Positions 1 to 11,463 of a DNA stretch of 64,000 bases are shown here, one piece after another (positions within the stretch are counted from its first letter, which is position 1; each line of letters starts with the position of its first letter). This DNA comes from Epiperipatus broadwayi. Taxonomy: Eukaryota; Onychophora; Udeonychophora; Euonychophora; Peripatidae. Both the position numbers and the translations under genes were made by a program. The stretch is from NCBI GenBank assembly GCA_028023455.1, contig JAQFVV010000063.1:6186794-6250793 (forward strand). The letters are read 5' to 3'. The notes under the pieces were generated by a model. The model was given only the letters and a program-made list of their open reading frames with translations. It ran no database searches and was not told the origin of the DNA.

Positions 1-540
1 AAAGTTTATTAAAAAAATTATTGATAGATATATATTGAATAAAAGTTTATTAAAAAAATTATTGATATATATATATTGAGTAAAATATTTTCCATGGAAT
101 GTTATTTTAATAAAGAACAGAAAGAAGTAACATTTTCCTTTGATGTTGCCAAAAAACTATTATTTACTATTAATTGATGATCTTCCTTAGGCAAATAAGT
201 TGTATCCTTTAACCTATAATTGCTCATATGATAGTGTTTATTGTTAATGCAAAAGGAGAGCATCTTTTAAGATGTGAGAATGCAAAAAGTAGCATCATTC
301 TTGACATTCTGCAAATAATATTTTAAACTTCCCTAGAGAGCTGTATATTTTAAATTAATTACTTTTCATAGATTGTTATGTTAATAAAGAACAGATGTAA
401 TCAGAGAGAATCTTTGCCTTTGATGTTGCCAAGTAACTATCAATTATTACTAACTGCCTATCTGCCTTAAGCTAAATAAATTTTCTTCAGGCATAAATAT
501 ACAATACTTTTAAACTTCATTAATATGTTAACTATACTTT
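1..540. repeat. Degenerate tandem duplications
   Basis: Two nested duplications are visible. The first ~90 bases hold a ~47-base unit twice (AGTTTATTAAAAAAATTATT at the start of each). A larger unit of about 275 bases also occurs twice: 105-200 and 379-478 share AATAAAGAACAG, then CCTTTGATGTTGCC, then a CTTAGGCAAATAA / CTTAAGCTAAATAA motif in the same order. No coding potential is seen. Confidence 0.7.
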
Positions 541-700
541 ATGACATTTATATATATTGAAATGGTTATTTCCTATGTATTTATCGTAGTTTTCTGGACA
601 ACAGGCAAAAAAATAGCCATAGCATAATTAAAGTAAATTAATAAGAAAAATATAATTAAACTGACTAAGGCAATATGTAATTTTCTTATACTGAATGTTT

Positions 701-1070
701 CTTATGTAGGCAACAAGAGGGATTTGAACTCAAGATTTTTAGACTATTCATCATTTACTCCATCTCAAGTTTTGAATGTTCCATCATTGGTTTTTCAATA
801 AAATGAATGGACGAATAGTTGGAAGGGTAAGTAGATTGAAGCTTCTCCATTAAAGTTTGAGAAATTGCTATCTTAATATAAACTAAACAATGATTGTACA
901 TATATGTGGTAGATTACAATCTGGCTCAACTGATGAGTGCTAGTTCTGCATGAAACATATACCTTGTTGATTATATATATTTTCACATGTATATGTCCAT
1001 TTGTACAGATTGCTTGAAATTGAATGGTAGGTGAATAGACAGAAAAAACCTGAGTTCAAATTCCCTCTAA
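701..1070. mobile_element. Head-to-head inverted copies of a small hammerhead/B-box element
   Basis: The plus copy (about 905-1070) begins with a hammerhead-like core and ends in GAGTTCAAATTCCCTC followed by an AT tract. A partial minus copy (about 712-800) supplies the other arm: GAGGGATTTGAACTCAAG at 711-728 is the reverse complement of the plus-copy end, and the ACTATTCATCATTTACTCC region pairs with the area around 1020. The terminal GAGTTCAAATCC resembles a tRNA B box (GGTTCGANTCC). The same architecture recurs at 55.12-55.43 kb. I infer a SINE-like or retrozyme-like non-autonomous element. It codes for nothing. Confidence 0.6.
927..966 (+). ncRNA. Hammerhead-ribozyme-like core, degenerate (copy 1)
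   Basis: CTGATGA (930-936) is followed by a four-pair stem II, GTGC (937-940) with GCAT (948-951) around a 7-nt loop, then GAAA (952-955). CAA (927-929) can pair with TTG (964-966) as stem I. The nucleotide expected to be U at 16.1 is C here, so this copy is probably inactive. The related copy at 55,293-55,334 keeps the U. Confidence 0.5.
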
Positions 1071-1226
1071 TTATATATATGATTTTATATTATTATTTTC
1101 GGGATAGTCCATGTAGTAAAATTAAAAATTGAAGATCACAAATGGCTTTAATTTTCTTCACACCCATTCTTTCAAAATACCTCCATTCTGTAAACAAATA
1201 TTTCCTGTAAAGATTAATAATGTTAA

Positions 1227-1230
<4 letters not shown>

Positions 1231-1291
<61 letters not shown>

Positions 1292-1316
1292 AAAAATATA
1301 TATATATATATATATT
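1231..1316. repeat. (TA)n microsatellite with internal A-run
   Basis: A TA dinucleotide tract is interrupted by an 11-A run near 1286-1296. Open frames across it are artefacts of the repeat. Confidence 0.95.
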
Positions 1317-1990
1317 TAATAAAGTAGATTCTACAATACCCCAACACAAAAGAATATTTGGTCATATTTCTAGATCTAAAGAAGCACAAATATATTGCAT
1401 TAAATGTAATGTCAAAAAAAAGAACAAAGTTAAAAAAGCATAGTCATTAATAATGTCACCTTAGTTATTCTCAAGAAATCTAATTGTCTTTAGTTTACTG
1501 TATATACACAAGTATATAATTTTGCATTACCAATTCTTATTGCTTTATTTATAACAGTAGCTTTGAGAAAGGTGTTCAACACTGAAAACGCATTTAGATT
1601 GTATTTAATATATCCAATATTTTTTTCTGAATATACAATATTAGTATTATGTTTACTTTATTATAATTCAGTGATAGAGTTATAAATGTTATTTACAATG
1701 TGTAAACATTAAAAAATTTTAATGTGATTTATTGTATATTTTTTTTATTCTGAATTTAGCTATGACGTAACTTAACAAATAACCAATTAAAAATTGGAAT
1801 AAAAATCTCATTATTCAAGGACAGTATTTTATTTCTTTGATCACCTATGAAGTAAAGATGAAAACATTTTTAGCTTATTTTTAGTTATCAAATTTGAAAT
1901 ATGAATCAGTTATCATTACTTATTAATTTAAAGAATTATAAATTTCCAAATATTTTCATATATATATAATATATTTTTAATGGAAATATT
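1317..1990. other. No recognisable feature
   Basis: AT-rich DNA with no coding pattern, TIR or tRNA-like box that I can support. Confidence 0.6.
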
Positions 1991-1991
1991 T

Positions 1992-2192
1992 AATGTATGA
2001 AGTTATCTGTTTTATAATTATTTAAATAGAAAGCACTTAACTAAGAACAATAATAAATGAAAATCAATTGTACCTGGTCATGTTTTAATATAAAAATTGA
2101 CAGGCTTGATGATCATGGGTTTTTATTAGCTATTGTTCTAAGTTAAGGGCTTTCTATTTAAATAATTATAAAATAAATAACTCCATACCTTA
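1992..2192. repeat. Hairpin-forming inverted repeat, ~70-bp arms
   Basis: The arm at 1992-2062 is nearly the reverse complement of 2118-2192; both contain the shared core ATTTAAATAGAAAGC. The loop is about 55 bases. There is no coding inside. It may be a foldback or MITE-type element, or two inverted repeat copies. Confidence 0.8.
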
Positions 2193-2199
2193 AATCTTT

Positions 2200-3220
2200 A
2201 AGAAATTTTGAAACAGTTTTAAATATGCAAGCACCTACTGCTGATTATTAGACAATAACTTAATTAATATTTTTCTTTTTATTAAATAAACTATAATGTT
2301 AAATAATTTTTTATCTTCAAATTTAACCTGCCTATTTATCCTCAAGCAGTGTAGAAGATTTCTAGCAATTAAATTTGCATTTTTTCCCTCATGAAAATTT
2401 TGCAAAACTTTTTTTTACTGTTTTAAAATTCACATAGATTTATTTTCTAAATATTTTAGTTACAGAAAAGTCAAAAGATGACTGAAAAAATGAATAATCA
2501 GTATTACAAAGAAACTTAAACTCTGGTTTGATGAGTAGACATTGTTTATTTGGTGATAATGAATTTTGCTGAGGCTATTTCATGGAAATAGTGTGATCAT
2601 CGAAAAAATATTATGATGATCTAAAAACTGGATTTTTTGAAAGGTTTATGATTATACTTGTAATGGAATTGTATAATAATTATTAAAAATAAAAAATACA
2701 TATTATTACATTTTTTTATTTTTTACAGAAATGTTTTAATTTTAAATATAAAAGCATATTTTCTTCTGAATATTGTTGTTATAGAGATTACAGATGCAGG
2801 AAAACACAGCTTTGTAGAAATGAAGTCACTCACTAGATTGTTGTATGATTCAGTGATATCAAAAATTATCAAAAAATTCTAAACTTTTAAAGCATAAATT
2901 GGTAGATTTAATAGTTATTAAAAAAATTTGTTCAGATTTTTAAATCAAACATGAAACAAAAAGTTTTTGTTCATTTTGGAAATTGAATCAGTTCTGCCTA
3001 AAATTTGATGATGTGACAACATTTTGTTTTTACTAAAATATAATTTTACAAATAATTCAAGAAATCAATTGTGATGTTTTAAAATTTATTTAATTTCTAA
3101 ACAAAAATATATATTGAATGCGGTCAAATTTATTATAGTCTGATAAATAATAATGGTTTAATATCAAACTGAAAGTTGAAAGCTCAAATGTAGTGAGAAC
3201 AAAAAAATCTGTCAAAGCAC
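2200..3220. other. No recognisable feature
   Basis: AT-rich sequence with poly-T/poly-A runs. I see no coding remnant or repeat boundary. Confidence 0.6.
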
Positions 3221-3224
3221 AGGA

Positions 3225-3662
3225 GGGTTAATTACATTGTATCTAAATTTATATACCTATATAAGATAATATACTCTACTAGAATATTTAGACAATTATC
3301 AATTATTATGATAATTTTAAATACAAAGCAAGATTATTACTTTGCTGAGACAGACTTTTGATACAGCTTATCTTTGTCAAAGCATGGATACAATAAGATT
3401 AGAAAAATACATTAGCATGTACATGTGCATACTATCAGTGACTATGTCGGTGTATTTTTATATGCATATGGATATCATTGTAGTCATGCTTTGACAAAGA
3501 TATGTTGTATCAAAAGCCTAGCTTAGCAAGGTAACAATATTGTTTGTATATAAGATTTATTACCATAGTCTACTAGTTAATAATTGTGTACATGTTCTAG
3601 TAGAAGAATATATTTTCTTACATAAGTATATACATATAGTTTAGATATATGTTTGATTATAA
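3225..3662. repeat. Large palindrome, ~165-bp arms
   Basis: The left arm (~3225-3385) and right arm (~3484-3662) are reverse complements with scattered mismatches. CTTTTGATACAGCTTATC on the left matches the reverse complement of GATATGTTGTATCAAAAG on the right, and the inner ends are GTCAAAGCATG / CATGCTTTGAC. The loop is about 100 bases. This is a foldback-type element or two inverted copies of one repeat. Confidence 0.8.
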
Positions 3663-3669
3663 ATGATTA

Positions 3670-4589
3670 ATTAAAGTAGAAGTTAAAATCAAGGCAAATT
3701 TTTAATATATACAATAATGAATTTTTTTTTTTTAAATTTACATCTATTTCAAGATGTAATTAGTTATAAAACATTTAAAATTAAATTAATAATAATAAAA
3801 GTTTCCCCAGGTTGCATAATTTTATATATGTATTACTATTATCATCACTGCATGAGATCTAATTGTCTTAATACATACTTATATTCAAATAAAGATAATT
3901 GTAGACAACAGATATAAAAAATATATATTATCTGAATTTATATAAAATTTGTGAAGACTTTGTATATTTGCTGTGTCATTTCATAATCATTATAGAAATG
4001 CTGTAAAAGTACACAAAGTCAGTTTAAAATTTCATCAAATTAAAATTTGAAGAAAGTGATATGTTATAGTTAGATAATCTGCTATTAAATTAGCAATTAT
4101 TTTATTAATATTTATTTAAAAATGAAAAAAAATTATTACAAATTGATTTTGGCTGGTGATTCGATTTTGACTTTTTGTTTGTTTGTTTGTTTGTTTATTA
4201 TCGAATTAAAGAAAATAGTTTTGCAATTGATATTTATGGGAATGTATATGTATAAAAATAAAACAATAGTGCAAATTTATGAATTATTTATATAATAATG
4301 CAGAAAATGTCAGGAAAAATGTATTAATATAATATTATAAAAAATCTAAAAAGTAGTTTTTTTTAGTTTTTATTTTATTTTAGCTGGAATAAAACGACTG
4401 TTTATTATATGTAATTATGTAGTTAATAAATAATAGCAAATGTTCAAATAAAAAGAATTATATTTGTAAATAAATAAAATTCAGCAAATTAAAACTATTC
4501 TTTTCTATGTATATATGTGATTACATATTTAAAATACCAATTGCCTAGGACATTAACTAAATCTATAATGTTTGTGGAGCTTTTTATGT
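3670..4589. other. AT-rich spacer with a short (GTTT)n run
   Basis: The only simple repeat is GTTTGTTTGTTTGTTTGTTT near 4176-4196. The short open frame at 3717-3917 has AT-rich filler composition and no recognisable domain. Confidence 0.6.
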
Positions 4590-5600
4590 GAATATAATTG
4601 TTGTATTATTGCCAAGAGAGATGGACATGCTCAGGGCCACTGCATGTGATGTGTAAGTTGTTCAGGGCACAAAGGCACTCCATCATAGCATCAAGACAAA
4701 AGATAATTAATAAAATGTATATGTAAATTAAAATGTTTGCATTTTCAAATCACTTCATTGTTAGAAATATGTCCTAGCATCAAATTTCGAGGGTTGAAAT
4801 GTACTATTTATTTATTATACTAAACCAAACAGGCCAGTTCAATTTTTTCATGATCATAATAAAACTCTTATGTAAATGTTTAAATTTCTGAATCACATTA
4901 TTGTTAAAAACACATTCTGATTATAAATATTTTTTTATTTAAATATAAGATGAATACTTTCTTATTTAGACTTGTTGTGACAATTTTTTGAACCTTGAAA
5001 TATACTTCATATATAGTTGGCTTTGCAAAAAACTGAAAGGCTGATGTCTCTTTGTCACTATAATTAATAAAATTTATATATACATGAAAAATTGAGATTT
5101 CCCAAACACTAATTTGTATAAAAAGTAATAATTTATCTAAAAATATTTTTTTAAAAAAAATATTACTTCATAATTACAGTAATTTTGCATGTGAGAAAAT
5201 TAAGTTAATCAATGACATTTTGCAGATCTCGTATGCAATACACAGTTTAGCCTAGAGGTAAATAAAACGTATCTATATTTTGAATGTGCGATCCTTGGAT
5301 TGATTCCATTAAGTGGCTTGTGGAAAGATATTTGCAGAGCTTGTATGCATCAGACAGACAGTTTAGCCTAATGGTAGATATAGAGTATCCATCTTTTGAA
5401 TGTGAAGTCCTTGGATTTATTACACTAAGCGGCTTGTGGAAAGTTTTTTAATAACAATATATTTTTGCCTTTTCTTTTTATTATGCTATATTATCTTTTT
5501 TTCACATTTTACTAAACAGATTTTTTTGCACTTCAAACTATTTAATATTTGACAAATATTTAATAAAAACTCCTACATGATTATACTATTGATATAGTTT
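4590..5600 (+). repeat. Dispersed ~1-kb repeat, copy 1
   Basis: This aligns collinearly with 13,465-14,570. Shared landmarks are the CAGGTTGT/AGTTGTTCAGG-GC start, reiterated ATAATTAATAAAATTTATAT sub-units (near 4702, 4851 and 5062), CTTGAAATATA near 4995, and TATGCTATATTATCTTTTT near 5480. The internal sub-units are spaced 150-210 bases. It is non-coding. The tRNA-like tandem pair at 5221-5443 lies inside this copy and is not evident in copy 2, so it probably arrived later. Confidence 0.75.
5221..5443 (+). repeat. Tandem pair of tRNA-like (SINE-like) units
   Basis: Unit 1 (5221-5327) and unit 2 (5333-5443) are ~110-base direct repeats. Each has an A-box-like TTTAGCCTAGAGGT or TTTAGCCTAATGGT and a B-box-like GGATTGATTCC or GGATTTATTAC about 50 bases later, ending GGCTTGTGGAAAG. 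Both boxes are imperfect, so these read as decayed tRNA-derived SINE heads rather than tRNA genes. Confidence 0.6.
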
Positions 5601-5840
5601 TGCACAGTTACAATCTCTTTCATAATAATATCTTTAAATAATTTTCTGCAGCAAAAAGTTTTTCAGAATCATTTTATAGAAGATTAAGTAATGGTGAAAA
5701 TATTATTCACCAAGATAATTAAAAAATTCATTGATAAAAGTTTTTTTTATTTTTATTCTCTAGCATAGAATAGCTTTATATTTATTGTTTAACTATAATT
5801 GAATGGCTAATTAAATTGTATATAAACTAATTACTCACAA

Positions 5841-6048
<208 letters not shown>

Positions 6049-6547
6049 TGTGGTCTGCTGCATCAATGGAAATAAGACATCATATTTATCTCTGACTGCA
6101 AACAGTGAAAAATATCAAAAAAGAATACCAGCTTTATAATAAAAGTAACAGACAGCAAGAGGATAACAATCACAAGTAGGTTTTTTTCATAATATAAAAT
6201 AAATAACTTGATTTACAAAAGAAGAAATTTTTGATGCCAGAGAGAAAAAAACATGGCATCGATGCAAAAAAGCAATGAGCTGAATAGCGCCAAAATAATT
6301 CACAATAAAGCAAAGATAAACAACTGCCAAAATCTTTGCAAATGCTGCAAAGCCAAATGGACAAACAAACAACCCAGAAAATGACTCAAATCTAGCACAG
6401 ACAATTAGATTCAGAAGAGCAAATCAAAAAAATAGTGATGCACTAAGCCTTAGAAATGAGAACAACCTAGAAGCCCTATCAGTAATTTGGACTCAAGAGG
6501 AATAGCAACTGATTAATACTAGCTTTAACAAGACAATTCCCCAAAAA

Positions 6548-7267
6548 TTGTTTAACACTTTTAAAAATATTTTCTCAGCAAAATCAATTGTAATATCAGC
6601 AACTGACAAAAATGTGATGCTGTATAAATTCCCTAGAGAATTACTATATGAGGAAATAACCACAAATAGAATATGGGACACAGTATTAAGCATTGGAGAC
6701 CATCCTAACTCATGGTATCTGGTGATAGAATTCTTTGATGAATATCAAAAAGGAAGATTCCAAGCACAGATCAAAATGGTATGAAATTACACCTTGATAA
6801 TGGTAGACAAGAAAACTATGTCATGGGAATTATTAAGAAGATTTACTTTGGATATAGAATGCTGGACTTTCAGAATATGATACAACTATTCAGTAAAGCA
6901 ATATATTTAAAACCAATATACCTAAAATATATATCCACAGCAGTATATAACAATAACTTTGAATCTAAAAATAAAATTAGGGGATTGTATAAACCCAGAA
7001 AACATCCCAGCACAAATAATTGACCAGGATGCAATAATCTCAATCTACATAAGAGGACTAAAGTCACAATACTATTCATGTGGAAACTGTGGACATCTGG
7101 TGACAAACTGTAATACAATCCAGATCATACAAAGTCAAACTAATACAAACCAACATGAAATAATGCAAAAGCAGGAACAAGCAATAAAAACACTCCAAGC
7201 TAATGATGAGACAAACACAAACAAAAAAAAACACAGACCAATAATGACCGAAGAACACTATGGATAA
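6548..7267 (+). pseudogene. LINE ORF1 (gag-like) remnant with CCHC knuckle
   Basis: Three overlapping open segments (6548-6784, 6781-7023, 6959-7267) join through frameshifts into an ORF1-like protein of about 240 residues. The first segment starts MFNTFKNIF and contains LVIEFFDEYQKGRF, typical of the nucleic-acid-binding part of Tx1/L1-type ORF1. The last segment contains YYSCGNCGHLVTNC near 7072-7112. Read as Cx2Cx4Hx4C, the first Cys has become Tyr (TGC/TGT to TAC). A Q/N/K-rich basic tail follows. The product would package the LINE RNA. No start codon is secure, because sequence 5' of 6548 also has short open segments. Confidence 0.7.
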
Positions 7268-7792
7268 AAACACAAATAGAAACATTGAATTTTTAGACCT
7301 ATCAATCAAAAAGATATGAAAGAATCAAACATTCATTGAGGACATAGAAAAAATACCAAAAAATCATCCATATAATGAATAAAATTGGTGAGAGTGCCAG
7401 AAAAACAAAAGCAAACAAAAAAAAAACAAGTACCAGCAACATCACCAACAAAAATAAACAAACACAGCCATATTGAACACCAAGAATAAAAAAACAATAC
7501 ATCAACCAATACAACAGAGGCAATTAAACCATGTCTACCTCAAATAATGCAAGCAATTATAGAGGCAAAAAGACTACTAGAATGACCCCAAAAGAAAAAC
7601 AAAAAAGCAAAGAAGGTGAAGACAGAAGGGCTTGATCCAGAAGAAAATATTAAACAGATATACAACTCAACTGATACAACTGATGAAGAGATGGAACCAA
7701 ACTATGAAGATTTGCAAAAACAAACAACAACGATGGAATGAACCACAAGCATGACCTCATCTATCTCATACAATTGCTATGAAAGTTAAAAT

Positions 7793-8410
7793 AGCAGCAT
7801 TAATTTAAGGGGTTTAAACTCAATCTTGAAAATCAACAAATTGAAACAATGGATAAAAAGAACACAGCCACACATACTTAGACTACTAGAAACCAAAATT
7901 TATGGTGGATCTTGAACATATCCAGAAAAACACCTAAACAAATATATTTTCTGTGCATGCTCCAGAGACTCCTCAACCCCTCCAGCAGGCACCAGATTTA
8001 TCCTTATGAACTCCCCACTCACATCATTTAAAACAATATTTATAGATTCAAACTTATTAATAACAACCCTCCAAAATAAAATTATAACAATCAATTTAAT
8101 TTTCATATACATGCCTCCACAGATCAATAAGATTGATATCATAATTGTGAACATCAATTTATTATTAGCCACCACATCAAATTCAACCATAATAATAGGA
8201 AAACACAACATGACAGACAGAATATTTACAGGATGATAGCTACAAAGCATATCAATACCACTGATGAGTGATGAGGGTTTTCTACCAAGCAACACAATAA
8301 TTTTCCACAATGGTTATCACTCTTCACTCATTGATCTTTGTTTCTACTCCCCAATGCTGCATCATCTAATTACAATAAAAATTACACCCTCAGCTTTTTC
8401 AGATCATTAA
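7793..8410 (+). pseudogene. LINE APE-type endonuclease remnant
   Basis: The translation from 7793 reads SSINLRGLNSILKINKL, then ILRLLETKIYGG. These match the N-terminal Asn box and the catalytic-Glu ETK box of apurinic-like endonucleases in LINEs. Further on, INLIFIYMPPQ matches the INxYxPP box. TIIIGKHNMTD stands where GGDFN is expected, with one residue missing and the Asp gone. Finally FSDH occurs at 8396-8407 where SDHxP carries the catalytic His, followed at once by a stop. An in-frame TGA after IYGGS and frameshifts near 8236 and 8408 disable it. The domain would nick target DNA for target-primed reverse transcription. Confidence 0.8.
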
Positions 8411-9299
8411 GCACAAATAATAACAATAAACTTCAAACATCAATACTTCCACTAACAAGAACAATAAGAGCATTTTTACAAGTGACCACACTGGAATTCT
8501 TATTCTCTGAAACCTATATTATGTTAAATAAAATATTAAAAATGTATCTTATTCCTATACAACAATACCTGGCATACATAAACATACTCTCCTTTAATAT
8601 TAATCACATAACAATGAAGCAACCACTGCCATCCAAACTACTAGCACTTGCAAATGAGCGTCATAGCCAAATACTCATGATTAAGCCATCACATCATGCC
8701 CAATTTATATATATATATATATATTACGTACACACACATAAAATCGTGCATGCATATAACAATACATGCAACACCTTAAAAACTACTTAAGAGTTTAAAA
8801 GAGCAGAATATGTCTCACACATCTGGATCAGACAATACATAAAAAGGGCACTAGGAAACCCATCCAGGATCAAAGTTCCATTGCCAATACAGACAAACCA
8901 GGGAACACGTGCAGGCCATAATAAGATATTGTCTATATATGAATATTTCAAACAAAAGTTGTAACTGAGACAATCACTCAAAAAGCCACATAATCTATTT
9001 GGTCCAGCAGAAACAAAAACCCCATTTAACACAAGTATTTTCCTAACAAAACTGGCAAATATACCAAATACATGCCACCCAGAAAGCCCTGGAATCCCCT
9101 TATTTGTACTAAAACACCTCAGTCAATACACAGTCCATATCTCTGCAACTTGCCAAATCATTTGTCACAGAAAACTCAAACAATGGAAGGGATTTATCCA
9201 ATCACAATAATGTTATTCAACAAAAAGGCAAAAAAGCATTCCTCCTCTCAGTGATCTCTGCTCAATATCCATGGGACCCCTGCCAATAAAAATAATAGA

Positions 9300-9862
9300 A
9301 AAAGTTGTTAAAGAAAAAATAAAACCTCACATAATGCGATTAATCTGAAAAAACATGCCAAAAGACACTCATTGACAATCCAGGCAGGACTATTTTTAAA
9401 GCAATTCTAAATCCAGTAAGAGCAAAGAAAAATATGGACCAATAGCAGTCAAACTCAATAATGAAGGAGCATTTGATTCAATAGACATCCCTACACTTAT
9501 GGATATGCTGGAAAATCCTACAATACCCAAAAATCAATTATACTTAATAGCAAATCTGCTCCTAAACAAGAAAATCCATATAATGCTCAATGAAAAGAAA
9601 TCACCTTCTTTTGTTCCCATACAATCTATATTGCAGGAATCCCAGCTCAGTTGACTACTATTTATATTATATCTTAACCCCCTACTACAAAAATACAACA
9701 AACTCACCAAAATACAGATATCTGGTACCAGTCAAGGCATAGCATGCACAGCATACATGCACAATGTGATAGTCTTCCTGTCCTCAAAAAAGCAAATACC
9801 TAAATTGCAAAAAAATACTACAACAATAAACAAATCAATTCAAGCTAAAATTCAATGTGACC
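9300..9862 (+). pseudogene. LINE reverse transcriptase remnant, catalytically dead
   Basis: From 9436 the frame reads GPIAVKLNNEGAFDSIDIP, matching RT box A (LDxxxAFDS), with the catalytic Asp replaced by Asn. QSILQESQLS stands for the G(V/I)xQGxPLS box. The catalytic YADD box is AYMHNVIVFL (YMHN at 9754-9765), so both Asp residues are lost. The following SSKKQIPKLQK resembles the region after YADD. Stops and frameshifts surround the segment. A wild-type enzyme would copy LINE RNA at the nick; this one cannot. Confidence 0.8.
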
Positions 9863-10559
9863 ACTTGGTCACTATTCCTTGGCAAACCATGCACCTATAT
9901 ATACCTAGCAAAACAAAGTGCATTTCTAGGATTTTATTTCACCTAGGAATTACAGGTATGAGATGAATAGAATAAAAAATGAAGCTTAATTAATCATCAA
10001 TTCATTATCAAAAACCTATCTTCAATATACTCAAAAGTACAACTGATAAACCAACTTATCATAACAAAAATTACATACTACCTAACAATCATGTACTTTT
10101 CACAGGTATTCAAATCAAAAATCAAATCTATCTGCAACCAACTTTATTGTCCAAAAAATTGTTGCAATATCAACCAAATGGCTTAATCAACCTCTTGCAG
10201 AAATGGTTTGGGACTACACGATATAAACACCTTTAACACACAAAGTCTAAAAAACCTGATAATGACTATAATAGACCAATTCCCAAAATTTAAAGGCCTA
10301 ATAAAAATTATGTCAATAGACAGGCCACCTTCAAAACCTTTACACCTATCATCAATATATACAAATATAGGACAACACACAAAATACCCAAGCAATACAC
10401 AAACAAATACACCTACTGTGATATTTACACACACATACACCAGGAACAAAACAATAATGATTCCCTCCAATTCTAGGAATAAACAATAAGAAATTACTCT
10501 ATGATTACAAAAGATGGGTACTAGAACTTAAATTTTTTGATTTCAGTCTAAAAATCAAT

Positions 10560-10975
10560 ATGTATGTGATGCCAACAACCTATTTTCTCTACCACAAAAG
10601 AATGTATATCACAATAGACCCATTCTGCAGGCTCTGTTACCATGCAAAAGAAACACTACAACATCTGATCTACCAATGCACAATATTAGACAAAGTAAGA
10701 AAAATAATGGGTAATATATACCAGCAACTGAATACCACAATCAAAGAAATCATTAGTGCATACCAAAGCAAATCAACACCAAAGATAAGAGCAACAATTT
10801 TTGTCCTATATGCCTTGTAGGGCACAAGATGTAGTTTTCTGATAGGTAACAATACCAGAAGGCATCCATCCACCTTCAAAAACAAACTAACCACAATGAG
10901 AAATGGGGATAAATTCTTAGCAAATCCACACATATATGCAGCCACATGGTCATTATTAAAGTGACAATCAATGCT
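10560..10975 (+). pseudogene. LINE C-terminal zinc-finger region remnant
   Basis: PFCRLCYHAKETLQHLIYQC (10,620-10,679) is a Cx2Cx8Hx4C finger with the ET..HL signature of the zf-RVT region at the C terminus of many non-LTR RTs. A following helix-rich stretch ends with PKIRATIFVLYAL, a stop (TAG at 10,818), then GTRCSF, NNTRRHPSTF and AATWSLLK in the same frame. The post-stop part aligns residue by residue with the second LINE copy at 11,500-11,733, which shows that the stop is a mutation, not the natural end. Confidence 0.8.
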
Positions 10976-11218
10976 ATAGCTAGACAAATGAACATTCATC
11001 TTAATTACCAAGTACAGAAGTACATTTCAAACAAAGAAAAGCAAAAAAAATTGATACAATTCAGCAATTCTGACTTATATTTTTTAGATGTACTCACTAA
11101 AACTAATATTAAGATTCTCGTTTCAATTAAGCAAATATGCAACTAATAAAAATTAATGTAATCAAAATTTAACCCTAAAATTAAAATATCTAATTATACA
11201 CCCATTATCAAAATTGTA

Positions 11219-11228
11219 CCCCCCCCCC
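11219..11228 (+). repeat. C10 homopolymer in LINE 3' UTR
   Basis: A ten-C run followed by ATAATTA. The second copy has a shorter C-run with AATTACA at the corresponding place near 11,871, supporting homology of the two 3' UTRs. Confidence 0.8.
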
Positions 11229-11349
11229 ATAATTATGTACATCAACCCATTTAGTCAAATGAAATGACTGCCTTGTAACCAAGCATGTATATGCAAATGC
11301 AATCATGTAAAATTTATTTGGTTTAATAAAGTTCGTTTTTGAAACAAAA

Positions 11350-11371
11350 TGACAACAACAACAACAACAAC

Positions 11372-11420
<49 letters not shown>

Positions 11421-11463
11421 GTAGTAGTAGTAATAATAATAATAAGTAGTAGTAGTAGTAGTA
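11350..11463. repeat. LINE copy 1 triplet tail (CAA)n(TAA)n(TAG)n
   Basis: ACAACAACAACAA leads to TAA repeats and two short TAG blocks. It follows directly after the AATAAAG-type 3' end of LINE copy 1 and is therefore read as its microsatellite tail. Confidence 0.9.

Larger units (their letters stand above)
6049..11346 (+). mobile_element. Decayed L1/Tx1-like non-LTR retrotransposon (copy 1)
   Basis: A ~5.3-kb LINE on the plus strand has domains in the canonical order: ORF1 with a zinc knuckle (6548-7267), APE-type endonuclease (7793-8410), reverse transcriptase (about 9300-9860) and a C-terminal CCHC finger (10,626-10,679). It ends with an AATAAAGT polyadenylation-type signal near 11,325 and a CAA/TAA triplet tail. 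ORF1-CCHC plus APE plus RT plus C-terminal CCHC is the layout of the L1/Tx1 group. Frameshifts and stops break every ORF, and key catalytic residues are lost, so it is dead. Composition (A-rich, C-containing, G-poor on this strand) differs from the flanks, as expected for a LINE sense strand. The 5' end is placed at the triplet tract and is uncertain. Confidence 0.85.

Noticed and set aside
8261-8290. CTGATGAG in the LINE as a hammerhead core
   Set aside because: No GAAA and no stem pairing around it.
7076-8310. Minus-strand frames of 73-136 codons
   Set aside because: Antisense shadows of the LINE ORF1/endonuclease region.
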